Made by a program: the position numbers and the translations under genes. Below, piece by piece: positions 18,253-28,590 of a stretch of 64,000 nucleotides of DNA (position 1 is its first letter; every line of letters starts with the position of its first letter). Under the pieces are notes generated by a model. That model ran no database searches, was not told the origin of the DNA, and saw only the letters and a program-made list of their open reading frames with translations. Source of the stretch: Tyzzerella sp. (GTDB lineage: Bacteria > Bacillota > Clostridia > Lachnospirales > Lachnospiraceae); NCBI GenBank assembly GCA_017410145.1, contig JAFQRJ010000019.1, positions 30,539 to 94,538 of the forward strand, written 5' to 3'.

Positions 18253-18678
18253 ATGGCAAAAAAAGTACAAGGTTATATTAAATTACAGATTCCAGCTGGA
18301 AAAGCAACTCCAGCTCCACCGGTAGGTCCAGCACTTGGTCAACACGGTGTAAACATTGTTGAATTTACAAAACAATTCAATGCTAGAACAGCAGATCAAG
18401 ATGGTATGATCATCCCTGTTGTTATCACAGTTTACAATGACAGAAGCTTCAGCTTCATTACAAAAACACCACCAGCAGCTGTATTAATCAAAAAAGCTTG
18501 CGGATTAAAATCAGGTTCAGGTGTTCCTAACAAAACAAAAGTAGCTACTATTACGAAAGCTCAATTAGAAGAAATTGCGAAAATCAAAATGCCAGACTTA
18601 AATGCTGCTTCAGTTGAAGCTGCTATGAGCATGATCGCAGGAACATGCCGCAGTATGGGTGTTAAAGTAGAAGCATAG
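18253..18678 (+). CDS. rplK: Ribosomal protein L11
   Basis: 141 residues, full length. N-terminal domain [20 protein letters not shown] with the proline-rich hinge, then [14 protein letters not shown]. The C-terminal rRNA-binding domain includes [20 protein letters not shown] and [18 protein letters not shown]11 binds the GTPase-associated centre of 23S rRNA. AAGGAGG lies directly 3' of the L1-like RNA site. Confidence 0.98.
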   Translation: MAKKVQGYIKLQIPAGKATPAPPVGPALGQHGVNIVEFTKQFNARTADQDGMIIPVVITVYNDRSFSFITKTPPAAVLIKKACGLKSGSGVPNKTKVATITKAQLEEIAKIKMPDLNAASVEAAMSMIAGTCRSMGVKVEA

Positions 18679-18679
18679 A

Positions 18680-18763
18680 GCACTTAGCGAATCGAAGATG
18701 AGGTTAGTGCGAATGCTGTTACCGAGACTTAGCGGTGCGAAGCAGCGCGCTAGTCGAGCGTAA
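18680..18763 (+). repeat. Long hairpin between rplK and rplA, possible dispersed repeat
   Basis: The 152-base gap between rplK and rplA starts with an unusual G/C-richer block. GTTAC (18718-18722), GACT plus TAGCG pair in order with CGCTA plus GTC and GTAAC (18759-18763); the tip is TGC-GAA-GCA. A shorter GCACT...AGTGC hairpin (18680-18710) precedes it. No T-run follows, so it is not a simple terminator. The base composition differs from the flanking ribosomal genes. Similar ACTTAGCG/CGCTAGT palindromes may be dispersed in the genome, but this cannot be tested here. Confidence 0.5.
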
Positions 18764-18785
18764 CTACCTTATTGTAAACAAAAAC

Positions 18786-18814
18786 GTGGGAGGGCTCGCT
18801 CCCGATATTACCAC
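18786..18814 (+). promoter_or_regulatory. Second L1-binding RNA mimic, before rplA
   Basis: GTGGGAG (18786-18792), GGAG-GGCTCG-CTCC hairpin, then GATATTACCAC to 18814; GTGG pairs with CCAC. Same design as the copy before rplK. TAGGAGG of rplA starts at 18815, immediately after the last base, so bound L1 would cover the ribosome site of its own gene. Confidence 0.7.
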
Positions 18815-18830
18815 TAGGAGGTTATTGAAT

Positions 18831-19520
18831 ATGAAAAGAGGAAAGAAATATTTAGAAGCTGCTAAATTAATCGAAAGAGGAAATCTTTACGACAAAGCAG
18901 AAGCAATTGCATTAGTTAAAAAAGCAGCAGTTGCAAAATTCGATGAAACTATTGAAGCTCACATCAGAACAGGTTGTGACGGACGTCATGCAGACCAACA
19001 AATCCGTGGTGCTGTAGTATTACCACACGGAACAGGTAAAACAGTTCGTATCTTAGTGTTTGCTAAAGGTGCAAAAGCTGACGAAGCTTTAGCAGCAGGA
19101 GCAGATTATGTAGGAGCTGAGGAATTAATTCCAAAGATCCAAAACGAAGGATGGTTTGAATTTGATGTTGTAGTTGCTACACCGGACATGATGGGTGTTG
19201 TTGGTCGTCTTGGTCGTGTACTTGGACCAAAAGGCTTAATGCCAAACCCAAAAGCTGGTACAGTAACAATGGACGTTACAAAAGCTGTTAACGATATCAA
19301 AGCAGGTAAAATCGAATACAGATTAGACAAAACAAACATCATCCATGTGCCAGTTGGAAAAGCTTCTTTTACAGAAGAACAATTAGCGGACAACTTCCAA
19401 ACGCTTATTGATGCAATTAACAAAGCAAAACCTGCAGCAGTAAAAGGTCAATACTTGAAGAGTGTAACACTTACTTCAACAATGGGACCTGGTGTAAAAA
19501 TTAATCCTGCAAAATTGTAA
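18831..19520 (+). CDS. rplA: Ribosomal protein L1
   Basis: 229 residues from ATG 18831 ([18 protein letters not shown]), nine bases after TAGGAGG. An open frame extends upstream to 18735 but runs through the RNA elements and is not part of the protein. Domain I contains [20 protein letters not shown]. Domain II contains [20 protein letters not shown], and the C-terminal return strand ends [16 protein letters not shown]1 forms the mobile stalk near the ribosomal exit site and is a known translational repressor of its own operon. Confidence 0.98.
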   Translation: MKRGKKYLEAAKLIERGNLYDKAEAIALVKKAAVAKFDETIEAHIRTGCDGRHADQQIRGAVVLPHGTGKTVRILVFAKGAKADEALAAGADYVGAEELIPKIQNEGWFEFDVVVATPDMMGVVGRLGRVLGPKGLMPNPKAGTVTMDVTKAVNDIKAGKIEYRLDKTNIIHVPVGKASFTEEQLADNFQTLIDAINKAKPAAVKGQYLKSVTLTSTMGPGVKINPAKL

Positions 19521-19529
19521 GATTTGTTA

Positions 19530-19558
19530 TTGACATCCAATATATACCTTGCTATAAT
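19530..19558 (+). promoter_or_regulatory. Consensus promoter of rplJ-rplL
   Basis: TTGACA (19530-19535), exactly 17 bases, TATAAT (19553-19558): both hexamers match the sigma-A consensus perfectly. It drives the L10 leader and is the strongest-looking promoter in the window. Confidence 0.92.
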
Positions 19559-19562
19559 ATGC

Positions 19563-19660
19563 AAGGAATTAACTGCCGAAGACAGTAGGTGCCGTAAGGC
19601 ATAAGGTAAGTACGCCTACCGAGGAGATTGAAATTCGAAACATAATTTGAATTCACAAAA
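19563..19660 (+). promoter_or_regulatory. Ribosomal protein L10 leader RNA
   Basis: The leader contains AACTGCCGAAGACAGTAGGT, GCCGTAAGGC and GTACGCCTACCGAGG, the conserved core of the L10 (rplJ) leader of Firmicutes. There, the L10(L12)4 complex binds and represses its own operon. GTAGG pairs with CCTAC. A further hairpin, AATTCGAA/TTTGAATT (19631-19652), stands between the binding region and the terminator and could be part of the antiterminator switch. Confidence 0.88.
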
Positions 19661-19691
19661 CCTCTCTGTCTTTGATAGAGAGGTTTTTTAT
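19661..19691 (+). terminator. Attenuator terminator of the L10 leader
   Basis: CCTCTCT (19661-19667) pairs with AGAGAGG (19677-19683), followed by TTTTTTA. It lies 49 bases before rplJ and downstream of the leader promoter, so it can only serve as an attenuator for rplJ-rplL (and is also able to stop read-through from rplA). Confidence 0.88.
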
Positions 19692-19739
19692 CAATCGGCG
19701 GTGCCATTTATTAAAATAATATAAGGAGGTGCACCATTC

Positions 19740-20348
19740 GTGGCAAAAGTTGAATTAAAACAACCAATCGTTGCAGCAATCGCTGAAGACGTAAAGGACG
19801 CACAATCAGTTGTTATCGTTGATTACCGTGGTTTAACTGTAGCTCAAGATACAGAATTACGTAAGCAACTTCGAGAAGCTGGTATCATCTACAAGGTTTG
19901 CAAGAACACAATGATGAAAAGAGCGTTCGAAGGAACAGAATTTGAAGGTCTTGCACAATACTTAGAAGGACCAAGCGCTATGGCAGTATCAAAAGACGAT
20001 GCTACAGCTCCAGCGAGAATCCTTTGCAAGTTCGCAAAAGACGCTGACAAATTAGAAGTTAAAGCTGGTGTAGTTGAAGGTAAAGTATACGATGAAGCTG
20101 GTGTTAAAGCATTATCTACAATTCCTTCAAGAGAAGAATTGCTTTCAAAATTACTTGGAAGTATCCAATCACCAATCGCAAACTTTGCTCGTGTTATTAA
20201 ACAAATCGCTGAAAATGGCGGTGCAGTAGCAGAGAACGCAGAAGCAGCAGTTGAAGCTCCAGTAGAAGAAGCTCCGGCAGAGACTCCGGTAGAAGCTGAA
20301 GTTACAGAAGCTCCTGCAGAAGAAGCAGCAGAAACAACTGCAGAATAA
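19740..20348 (+). CDS. rplJ: Ribosomal protein L10
   Basis: 202 residues, GTG start at 19740 ten bases after AAGGAGG. N-terminal rRNA-binding domain: AQSVVIVDYRGLTVAQ, KVCKNTMMKRAFEG. The helix that holds L7/L12 dimers is near SPIANFARVIKQIAE. The C-terminus carries an extra ~35-residue Ala/Glu/Pro-rich tail (VEAPVEEAPAETPVEAEV) not found in shorter L10 proteins such as that of E. coli (165). This tail is low complexity and probably flexible. Confidence 0.97.
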   Translation: MAKVELKQPIVAAIAEDVKDAQSVVIVDYRGLTVAQDTELRKQLREAGIIYKVCKNTMMKRAFEGTEFEGLAQYLEGPSAMAVSKDDATAPARILCKFAKDADKLEVKAGVVEGKVYDEAGVKALSTIPSREELLSKLLGSIQSPIANFARVIKQIAENGGAVAENAEAAVEAPVEEAPAETPVEAEVTEAPAEEAAETTAE

Positions 20349-20399
20349 TAAAAATAATTTAAGAAACAAAAACAATATTTTTTACGGAGGTAAACAAAA

Positions 20400-20777
20400 A
20401 TGGCAAAATTAACAGTAGCTGAAATGATCGAAGCGATCAAAGAATTATCAGTATTAGAATTAAACGATTTAGTAAAAGCATGTGAAGAAGAATTTGGTGT
20501 ATCTGCAGCAGCAGGTGTTGTAGTTGCAGCAGCAGGTGCTGGTGAAGCAGCAGCAGCTGAAGAAAAAGATGAATTCAACGTAGAATTAACAGCAGCAGGT
20601 GCTTCAAAAGTTAAAGTAATCAAAGTTGTTCGTGAAATCACAGGACTTGGATTAAAAGAAGCTAAAGAAGTAGTAGACGGAGCTCCAAAGGTAATCAAAG
20701 AAGGCGTTTCTAAAGCAGAAGCTGAAGAAATCAAAGCTAAATTAGAAGCTGAAGGTGCAGAAGTTACATTAAAATAA
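20400..20777 (+). CDS. rplL: Ribosomal protein L7/L12
   Basis: 125 residues. N-terminal dimerisation helices ([20 protein letters not shown]), an Ala-rich hinge, and the C-terminal factor-binding domain with [20 protein letters not shown], which recruits elongation-factor GTPases. ACGGAGG lies nine bases before the ATG. A strong terminator follows. Confidence 0.98.
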   Translation: MAKLTVAEMIEAIKELSVLELNDLVKACEEEFGVSAAAGVVVAAAGAGEAAAAEEKDEFNVELTAAGASKVKVIKVVREITGLGLKEAKEVVDGAPKVIKEGVSKAEAEEIKAKLEAEGAEVTLK

Positions 20778-20803
20778 TTCTTTTAATGGAATATGCGAAA
20801 CAC

Positions 20804-20843
20804 AGGGCGTTGTACATGAGATGTGCAATGCCCTTTCTTTTTG
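20804..20843 (+). terminator. Terminator after rplL
   Basis: A 14-bp stem, AGGGCGTTGTACAT (20804-20817) with ATGTGCAATGCCCT (20821-20834), loop GAG, then a T-rich tail (TTCTTTTTGC). It separates rplJL from rpoBC, which has its own promoter. Confidence 0.9.
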
Positions 20844-20875
20844 CTTTTATACTGTAAAAAAATTCTAAAAATATA

Positions 20876-20904
20876 TTGACACCCCTTGAATTTTGTGGTA
20901 CATT
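20876..20904 (+). promoter_or_regulatory. Promoter of rpoB-rpoC
   Basis: TTGACA (20876-20881), 17-base spacer, TACATT (20899-20904), about 80 bases before rpoB and just after the rplL terminator. Confidence 0.8.
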
Positions 20905-20987
20905 CTAAGTTGCACTATTGTGGAGTATTGTGCTTATACTATGCCCAAATGCTCCCAAAATTATAGATACGAGGAGTGAAAACGTCA

Positions 20988-23900
20988 ATGGAGAAAAACA
21001 GAATTCATCCTATTCAAAGCGGAAAAAGTTCGCGTATGAGTTATTCTAGACAAAAAGAAGTTCTACAGATGCCGAACTTAATCGAAGTGCAGAAGGATTC
21101 CTATCAATGGTTCCTTGATGCAGGATTAAAAGAAGTATTTGCAGACATTTCACCAATTACCGATTACAGTGGTCAATTGAGTCTGGAATTTGTTGATTTT
21201 ACATTATGCAAAGACGATGTAAAATATACAATTGAGGAATGTAAAGAACGTGATGCTACTTATGCAGCACCGTTAAAAGTAAAAGTAAGATTATATAATA
21301 AAGAAACGGATGAGATTAACGAACATGAGATTTTCATGGGAGATTTGCCACTTATGACAGCAACCGGTACATTCGTTATTAATGGTGCAGAACGTGTTAT
21401 CGTTAGCCAGTTAGTTCGTTCGCCGGGTATTTACTATGCAATCGGACACGATAAGATTGGTAAAGAGTTATACTCTTCAACTGTAATTCCGAATCGTGGT
21501 GCATGGCTTGAATACGAAACTGATTCCAATGACGTGTTCTGGGTTCGTGTAGATAGAACAAGAAAAGTTCCGATTACAGTATTAATCCGTGCTCTTGGAG
21601 TAGGTACAAATGCTGAAATCATCGAAATGTTTGGCGAGGAACCAAAGATTTTAGCAAGTTTCGGAAAAGATATTGCAGAAAATTACCAAGAAGGTCTTTT
21701 AGAATTATACAAAAAGATTCGTCCGGGCGAACCACTTGCAGTAGATAGTGCAGAAAGTTTAATTACTGCAATGTTCTTTGATGCAAGACGTTACGACCTT
21801 GCAAAAGTAGGACGTTATAAATTCAATAAGAAATTGGCATTCAAATATCGTATTGCAGGACAAGTTTTGGCAGAAGATGTTGTAAGTGTTATTACAGGAG
21901 AAGTGATTGCACAAGCAGGAGAAAAATTAACAAAAGAAAAAGCTGAAGCTATCCAAAATGCCGCAGTTTCTTATGTATGGATCCAGGGAGAGGAACGTAA
22001 TATCAAGGTTCTCTCTAACATGATGGTAGACCTTAGTGCAATTGTTGATGTTGATCCGAAGGAAGTAGGAGTAACAGAAGCAGTATTCTATCCAGTACTT
22101 GCTCAGATTTTAGAAGAGACAGCTGGGGACATTGACGAACTAAAAGAAGCAATCCGTAAAAATATAAATGAATTGATACCAAAACATATTACTAAGGAAG
22201 ACATTTTGGCTTCTATCAACTACAATATGCATTTGGAATATGGTATGGGAACAGATGATGATATCGACCACTTAGGAAACAGACGTATCCGTGCGGTTGG
22301 TGAATTGTTACAGAACCAATACAGAATTGGTTTGGCTAGATTGGAAAGAGTTGTTCGTGAAAGAATGACAACACAAGACTTGGAAGGTATTTCTCCACAG
22401 TCATTGATTAACATCAAGCCAGTTACGGCAGCTGTAAAAGAATTCTTCGGTTCTTCACAGCTTTCACAGTTCATGGATCAGAACAACCCATTAGGTGAGC
22501 TTACTCACAAGAGACGTTTGTCAGCACTTGGTCCAGGTGGTTTGTCTAGAGATAGAGCCGGATTCGAGGTCCGTGACGTTCACTATACACACTATGGTAG
22601 AATGTGTCCGATTGAGACACCTGAAGGTCCGAACATCGGTCTTATCAACTCTCTTGCTACCTATGCAAGAATCAACGAGTATGGTTTCGTAGAAGCACCA
22701 TACCGCAAGATTGACAAGACAGATCCGAAGAACCCAGTTGTTACAGACGAAGTTGTATATATGACAGCAGATGAAGAAGATAACTATCACGTAGCACAAG
22801 CGAGTGAACCATTGGACGAAGAGGGACATTTCGTTCATAAGAATGTTTCCGGTCGTTATCGTGAAGAAACGCAAGAATATGAAAGAACAGCATTTGACTA
22901 CATGGATGTATCACCAAAGATGGTATTCTCTGTAGCAACAGCGCTGATTCCTTTCCTTGAAAACGATGACCCTACTCGTGCGCTGATGGGTTCTAACATG
23001 CAACGTCAGGCAGTACCTCTTATGATTACAGAAGCTCCGGTTGTTGGTACAGGTATTGAGACAACTGCAGCAGTAGATTCAGGGGTATGTATGGTTGCAG
23101 AAGAAGGAGGCGTCGTAGAACGTGCTACTTCAACAGAAATCATTATCAAACACGATGATGGGACAAAGAAAACTTATAAGTTAACAAAATTCTTACGTAG
23201 TAACCAGAGCAACTGCTACAACCAAAGACCAATCGTATTAAAAGGTGAAAGAGTAGAAGCAGGTCAGGTAATCGCTGATGGTCCGTCTACTTCAAATGGT
23301 GAAATGGCACTTGGTAAGAACCCACTCATTGGTTTCATGACATGGGAAGGTTACAACTACGAAGATGCTGTACTTCTCAGCGAAAGATTAGTACAAGATG
23401 ATGTTTACACATCAATTCATATAGAAGAATACGAAGTAGAAGCTCGTGATACGAAGTTAGGACCAGAAGAAATCACACGCGACATCCCAGGTGTTGGTGA
23501 TGATGCTCTGAAAGACTTAGATGATAGAGGTATCATTCGTATCGGTGCGGAAGTTCGTGCAGGAGACATCTTAGTTGGTAAAGTAACTCCTAAGGGAGAG
23601 ACAGAACTGACAGCAGAAGAAAGATTACTTCGTGCAATCTTCGGTGAAAAAGCAAGAGAAGTTAGAGATACTTCACTTAAAGTACCTCATGGTGAATATG
23701 GTATTGTTGTGGATGCGAAAGTATTTACAAGAGAAAATGGAGACGAATTGTCTCCGGGTGTAAACGAAACTGTTCGTATTTACATTGCACAAAAGAGAAA
23801 AATCTCTGTAGGTGATAAGATGGCTGGTCGTCATGGTAACAAGGGTGTTGTTTCCCGCGTATTACCGGTAGAAGATATGCCATTCCTGCCAAACGGACGT

Positions 23901-24842
23901 CCTCTTGATATCGTGCTTAACCCACTTGGTGTGCCATCACGTATGAATATTGGACAGGTACTTGAAATCCACTTGAGTCTTGCTGCGAAAGCATTAGGAT
24001 TCAATATTGCAACACCGGTATTCGATGGTGCAAACGAAGAAGATATTATGGATACTCTGGATTTGGCAAACGATTATGTAAATCTTGAATGGGAAGAATT
24101 TGAAGCAAAACATGGCGCTTCTTTGCTTCCGGAAGTGTTGCAATATTTGTCAGACAACAGGGACCACAGAGAATTGTGGAAAGGTGTTCCGTTGTCACGT
24201 GACGGTAAGGTACGTCTTCGTGATGGTAGAACGGGAGAATATTTCGACAGCCCGGTAACAATCGGACACATGCACTACTTGAAACTCCACCACTTAGTAG
24301 ACGACAAGATTCATGCTCGTTCTACCGGTCCTTACTCATTGGTAACACAACAACCATTAGGTGGTAAGGCTCAGTTTGGTGGTCAGAGATTTGGTGAAAT
24401 GGAAGTTTGGGCACTGGAAGCATACGGTGCTGCATACACATTACAGGAAATCTTAACTGTAAAATCCGATGATGTTGTAGGTCGTGTGAAGACATACGAA
24501 GCAATCATTAAGGGTGAAAATATTCCGAAACCAGGTATTCCGGAATCGTTCAAGGTACTTCTTAAAGAATTACAATCACTTGGTCTTGACGTAAAAGTTC
24601 TGAAGGATGACAACACAGAAGTTGAAATCACAGAAAGCGTTGACTACGGTGATACTGATTTACACGCAATTATCGAAGGAGACAGAAGATATCAGGACGA
24701 AGAATCTTTTGCAGAACATGGTTACAGCCAACAAGAGTTTGAAGGCGGAGAACTTGTGGATGTAGAAGAAGATTCTTATACAGATACATTCGATGCATTA
24801 GATGCAATGGATGTGAGTTATGATATGTTAAACGAAGAATAG
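20988..24842 (+). CDS. rpoB: RNA polymerase beta subunit
   Basis: 1284 residues from ATG 20988; the upstream GTG at 20976 overlaps the GAGGAG ribosome site and is rejected. Catalytic-core signatures are intact. The rifampicin-pocket block at ~488-515 reads [20 protein letters not shown], then [10 protein letters not shown], matching drug-sensitive sequences at the usual resistance positions. Other marks are [14 protein letters not shown] and [15 protein letters not shown]. The C-terminus ends with an acidic tail. Followed by rpoC after 14 bases. Confidence 0.98.
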   Translation: MEKNRIHPIQSGKSSRMSYSRQKEVLQMPNLIEVQKDSYQWFLDAGLKEVFADISPITDYSGQLSLEFVDFTLCKDDVKYTIEECKERDATYAAPLKVKVRLYNKETDEINEHEIFMGDLPLMTATGTFVINGAERVIVSQLVRSPGIYYAIGHDKIGKELYSSTVIPNRGAWLEYETDSNDVFWVRVDRTRKVPITVLIRALGVGTNAEIIEMFGEEPKILASFGKDIAENYQEGLLELYKKIRPGEPLAVDSAESLITAMFFDARRYDLAKVGRYKFNKKLAFKYRIAGQVLAEDVVSVITGEVIAQAGEKLTKEKAEAIQNAAVSYVWIQGEERNIKVLSNMMVDLSAIVDVDPKEVGVTEAVFYPVLAQILEETAGDIDELKEAIRKNINELIPKHITKEDILASINYNMHLEYGMGTDDDIDHLGNRRIRAVGELLQNQYRIGLARLERVVRERMTTQDLEGISPQSLINIKPVTAAVKEFFGSSQLSQFMDQNNPLGELTHKRRLSALGPGGLSRDRAGFEVRDVHYTHYGRMCPIETPEGPNIGLINSLATYARINEYGFVEAPYRKIDKTDPKNPVVTDEVVYMTADEEDNYHVAQASEPLDEEGHFVHKNVSGRYREETQEYERTAFDYMDVSPKMVFSVATALIPFLENDDPTRALMGSNMQRQAVPLMITEAPVVGTGIETTAAVDSGVCMVAEEGGVVERATSTEIIIKHDDGTKKTYKLTKFLRSNQSNCYNQRPIVLKGERVEAGQVIADGPSTSNGEMALGKNPLIGFMTWEGYNYEDAVLLSERLVQDDVYTSIHIEEYEVEARDTKLGPEEITRDIPGVGDDALKDLDDRGIIRIGAEVRAGDILVGKVTPKGETELTAEERLLRAIFGEKAREVRDTSLKVPHGEYGIVVDAKVFTRENGDELSPGVNETVRIYIAQKRKISVGDKMAGRHGNKGVVSRVLPVEDMPFLPNGRPLDIVLNPLGVPSRMNIGQVLEIHLSLAAKALGFNIATPVFDGANEEDIMDTLDLANDYVNLEWEEFEAKHGASLLPEVLQYLSDNRDHRELWKGVPLSRDGKVRLRDGRTGEYFDSPVTIGHMHYLKLHHLVDDKIHARSTGPYSLVTQQPLGGKAQFGGQRFGEMEVWALEAYGAAYTLQEILTVKSDDVVGRVKTYEAIIKGENIPKPGIPESFKVLLKELQSLGLDVKVLKDDNTEVEITESVDYGDTDLHAIIEGDRRYQDEESFAEHGYSQQEFEGGELVDVEEDSYTDTFDALDAMDVSYDMLNEE

Positions 24843-24856
24843 GAGGATTGCCATAA

Positions 24857-27800
24857 ATGCCAGTAAATAATAACGAAGCAGCATACGAGCCAATTACATT
24901 TGATGCGATTAAAATTGGCTTGGCGTCACCTGAAAAGATCTTAGAATGGTCAAGAGGCGAAGTAACAAAACCAGAGACAATCAATTACAGAACATTGAAA
25001 CCGGAAAGAGACGGTCTCTTCTGTGAAAGAATTTTCGGACCTAGCAAGGACTGGGAATGTCACTGTGGTAAATACAAAAAAATCCGTTACAAAGGTGTAG
25101 TTTGTGACAGATGTGGTGTTGAAATCACAAAAGCAAGTGTAAGACGTGAGCGTATGGGGCATATTGCCCTTGCGGCTCCTGTTTCACATATCTGGTACTT
25201 CAAGGGAATCCCTAGCCGTATGGGATTAATCCTTGATTTATCACCAAGAACATTGGAAAAAGTATTATACTTTGCATCTTATATCGTATTAGATAAAGGT
25301 GAAACAAACTTACAATACAAACAAGTATTGTCAGAACAAGAATATCAAGAAGCAAAAGAAACATGGGGCAATGGTTTCCGTGTTGGAATGGGTGCTGAAG
25401 CAATTCAAGAACTCCTTCAGGCAATTGACCTTGATAAAGAATATGAAGAATTACAAACAGGATTAAAAGGCTCATCCGGACAAAAACGCGCAAGAATCGT
25501 GAAGCGTCTGGAAGTTGTAGAAGCATTCCGTGGTTCAGGAAATAAACCAGAATGGATGATTATGGATGTAATTCCTGTTATTCCACCAGATTTACGTCCA
25601 ATGGTTCAGTTAGACGGTGGACGTTTTGCAACATCTGATTTGAATGATTTGTACAGAAGAATCATCAACAGAAATAACCGTTTGAGAAGATTATTAGAAT
25701 TAGGCGCTCCGGACATTATCGTACGTAATGAAAAGAGAATGCTTCAGGAAGCTGTTGACGCACTTATCGACAATGGTCGTCGTGGTCGTCCGGTAACAGG
25801 TCCTGGTAACAGAGCACTCAAATCATTGTCTGATATGTTAAAGGGTAAATCAGGACGTTTCCGTCAAAACTTACTTGGAAAACGTGTTGACTACTCAGGA
25901 CGTTCCGTAATCGTTGTAGGACCGGAACTTAAGATTTATCAGTGCGGTCTTCCAAAAGAAATGGCTATCGAATTATTCAAGCCATTCGTTATGAAAGAGT
26001 TAGTAGCTAACGGTACAGCTCACAATATTAAAAATGCGAAGAAGATGGTAGAAAGACTTCAACCGGAAGTTTGGGATGTTTTGGAAGAAGTAATCAAAGA
26101 ACATCCGGTTATGTTAAACCGTGCCCCTACCCTTCACAGACTTGGTATTCAAGCATTTGAACCAATCTTAGTAGAAGGTAAGGCTATCAAACTTCATCCA
26201 CTTGTATGTACCGCATACAACGCCGACTTCGACGGTGACCAGATGGCTGTCCATCTGCCACTTTCCGTAGAAGCACAGGCTGAATGTCGTTTCTTACTTC
26301 TTTCACCTAACAACTTGCTGAAACCATCAGATGGTGGTCCGGTAGCCGTTCCTTCACAGGATATGGTTCTTGGTATCTACTATTTGACACAAGAAAGACC
26401 GGGAGTTAAGGGTGAAGGAAAAGCGTTTAAGAACTTAAACGAAGCAATCTTAGCTTATGAAAATGGTGCTATCACCTTACACTCACGCATCAAAGTTCGT
26501 GTAACTAAGACAATCGATGGCGAAGTGAAGAGTGGCACAGTAGAATCTACTTTGGGACGTTTCTTATTCAATGAAATCATTCCTCAGGATTTAGGTTTCG
26601 TAGACAGAAGCATTCCAGGAAATGAACTTCTTTTGGAAGTTGACTTCCTTGTAGGAAAGAAACAAAACAAACAGATTCTTGAAAAAGTAATTAATACACA
26701 CGGTGCTACAGTAACAGCGGAAGTATTGGATAAAATCAAAGCAACAGGATACAAGTATTCTACAAGAGCTGCGATGACAGTATCCATTTCCGAAATGACA
26801 GTGCCTCCACAGAAACCACAGATGATTCAGGAAGCACAAGACACTGTGGATAGAATTACAAAGAACTTCAAACGTGGTCTTATCACAGAAGAAGAACGTT
26901 ATAAAGAAGTTGTTGAGACATGGAAGAATACAGATGATGCACTTACAAAAGCCCTCTTAGACGGACTTGATAAGTACAACAACATCTTCATGATGGCTGA
27001 CTCCGGTGCCCGTGGTTCCGACAAGCAGATTAAACAGCTTGCAGGTATGCGTGGACTTATGGCCGATACAACCGGTCGTACCATCGAGCTCCCAATCAAG
27101 TCAAACTTCCGTGAAGGTCTCGACGTATTGGAATACTTCATGTCAGCCCATGGTGCTCGTAAAGGTCTTTCCGATACAGCTCTTCGTACAGCCGACTCTG
27201 GTTACCTGACAAGACGTCTTGTTGACGTTTCACAACAGCTCAGTATCCACGAAGTAGACTGTGTAGATGCAGGTGCTGAGATTCCAGGTATGTATGTAAA
27301 AGCATTCATGGAAGGAAATGAAGAAATTGAAAGCTTACAAGAACGTATTACAGGACGTTATGTATGTGAAGATATTTGCGATAAAGATGGAAACATCATT
27401 GTGAAAGCAAACCACATGGTTACACCAAAACGTGCAGAGCGCGTAATGAAATATGGTGTAAATAAGGATGGCGGTCCAATCACAGAAGTGAAGATTCGTA
27501 CAATCCTTACCTGTAAATCACACATTGGTGTTTGTGCAAAATGCTATGGTGCAAACATGGCAACAGGTGAACCGGTACAGGTTGGTGAAGCAGTTGGTAT
27601 CATCGCTGCTCAGTCAATCGGTGAACCGGGTACACAGCTTACCATGAGAACCTTCCATACCGGTGGTGTTGCCGGTGGAGATATCACACAGGGTCTTCCT
27701 CGTGTCGAAGAACTTTTTGAAGCAAGAAAACCAAAGGGACTTGCTATTATCACAGAGTTCGGTGGCGTAGCTACAATCAACGATACAAAGAAGAAACGTG

Positions 27801-28471
27801 AAGTTATCGTAACAAACAACGAAACAGGTGAATCCAAAGCGTACCTCATTCCATATGGCTCAAGACTTAAGATTCAAGACGGTGCTGTATTGGAAGCAGG
27901 TGATGAACTGACAGAAGGTAGTGTAAATCCACACGATATCTTGAAGATTAAAGGTTTACGTGCAGTACAAGATTACATGATCCAAGAAGTACAACGTGTA
28001 TACCGCTTACAAGGTGTTGATATCAACGATAAGCACATCGAAGTTATTGTTCGTCAAATGCTTAAGAAAGTACGTGTGGAAGAAAACGGTGATTCCGAAT
28101 TCTTACCAGGAACAATGGTAGATATTCTTGACTTTGAAGAAGCAAACGAAAGACTTGTAGCAGAAGGTAAAGAACCTGCAACAGGAGAACCGGTAATGCT
28201 TGGTATTACAAAGGCTTCTCTTGCAACAGATTCATTCCTTTCAGCAGCTTCCTTCCAGGAAACAACAAAGGTTCTTACAGAAGCAGCAATCAAAGGTAAA
28301 GTTGATCCATTACTTGGTCTCAAAGAAAACGTTATTATCGGTAAGTTGATTCCTGTAGGTACAGGTATGAGACAATACCGCGATGTGAAGCTTGACACTG
28401 GAAAAGAAGTGGAAGAAGCTCCAGTCGTAGAAGACGTAGTTGCAGATGAAGAAGTAAGTGTGGAAGAATAA
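24857..28471 (+). CDS. rpoC: RNA polymerase beta-prime subunit
   Basis: 1204 residues. The N-terminal zinc-binding domain has [20 protein letters not shown]. The catalytic Mg site is [13 protein letters not shown] near residue 455. The second zinc site is built from cysteines in [22 protein letters not shown]. The bridge and trigger regions ([20 protein letters not shown]) are intact. The gene starts 14 bases after rpoB with AGGAGG. A terminator lies directly after the stop. Confidence 0.98.
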   Translation: MPVNNNEAAYEPITFDAIKIGLASPEKILEWSRGEVTKPETINYRTLKPERDGLFCERIFGPSKDWECHCGKYKKIRYKGVVCDRCGVEITKASVRRERMGHIALAAPVSHIWYFKGIPSRMGLILDLSPRTLEKVLYFASYIVLDKGETNLQYKQVLSEQEYQEAKETWGNGFRVGMGAEAIQELLQAIDLDKEYEELQTGLKGSSGQKRARIVKRLEVVEAFRGSGNKPEWMIMDVIPVIPPDLRPMVQLDGGRFATSDLNDLYRRIINRNNRLRRLLELGAPDIIVRNEKRMLQEAVDALIDNGRRGRPVTGPGNRALKSLSDMLKGKSGRFRQNLLGKRVDYSGRSVIVVGPELKIYQCGLPKEMAIELFKPFVMKELVANGTAHNIKNAKKMVERLQPEVWDVLEEVIKEHPVMLNRAPTLHRLGIQAFEPILVEGKAIKLHPLVCTAYNADFDGDQMAVHLPLSVEAQAECRFLLLSPNNLLKPSDGGPVAVPSQDMVLGIYYLTQERPGVKGEGKAFKNLNEAILAYENGAITLHSRIKVRVTKTIDGEVKSGTVESTLGRFLFNEIIPQDLGFVDRSIPGNELLLEVDFLVGKKQNKQILEKVINTHGATVTAEVLDKIKATGYKYSTRAAMTVSISEMTVPPQKPQMIQEAQDTVDRITKNFKRGLITEEERYKEVVETWKNTDDALTKALLDGLDKYNNIFMMADSGARGSDKQIKQLAGMRGLMADTTGRTIELPIKSNFREGLDVLEYFMSAHGARKGLSDTALRTADSGYLTRRLVDVSQQLSIHEVDCVDAGAEIPGMYVKAFMEGNEEIESLQERITGRYVCEDICDKDGNIIVKANHMVTPKRAERVMKYGVNKDGGPITEVKIRTILTCKSHIGVCAKCYGANMATGEPVQVGEAVGIIAAQSIGEPGTQLTMRTFHTGGVAGGDITQGLPRVEELFEARKPKGLAIITEFGGVATINDTKKKREVIVTNNETGESKAYLIPYGSRLKIQDGAVLEAGDELTEGSVNPHDILKIKGLRAVQDYMIQEVQRVYRLQGVDINDKHIEVIVRQMLKKVRVEENGDSEFLPGTMVDILDFEEANERLVAEGKEPATGEPVMLGITKASLATDSFLSAASFQETTKVLTEAAIKGKVDPLLGLKENVIIGKLIPVGTGMRQYRDVKLDTGKEVEEAPVVEDVVADEEVSVEE

Positions 28472-28479
28472 GAGAATAA

Positions 28480-28511
28480 TTAAAAGGCTACTCAAATGAG
28501 TGGCCTTTTAA
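28480..28511 (+). terminator. Terminator of rpoBC
   Basis: TTAAAAGGCTACTC (28480-28493) pairs with GAGTGGCCTTTTAA (28498-28511), 14 bp with one G-T pair, loop AAAT. The U-rich 3' arm serves as the tail. Confidence 0.85.
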
Positions 28512-28526
28512 TATTAAAAAACATTG

Positions 28527-28555
28527 TTGGAAAAGACATCAAAATAGTTTATACT
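28527..28555 (+). promoter_or_regulatory. Candidate promoter of the glycosyltransferase gene
   Basis: TTGGAA (28527-28532), 17 bases, TATACT (28550-28555), 36 bases before the ATG at 28591. Confidence 0.55.
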
Positions 28556-28590
28556 AAGTATAGTTTAAATGAAAATATGGGGGGAATAGA

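Noticed and set aside
18735-18830. N-terminal extension of rplA
   Set aside because: The extra 32 codons run through the hairpin and the L1-like RNA site; AGGAGG and family length support ATG 18831.
19889-20734. Antisense open frame of 281 codons across rplJ-rplL
   Set aside because: It spans two ribosomal genes, is Ser/Ala-rich from Ala/Glu codons read backwards, and has no start signals.
22450-22580. Rifampicin-resistance change in rpoB
   Set aside because: The resistance-determining block reads as the usual sensitive sequence (FMDQNNP, THKRR, SALGPGG).
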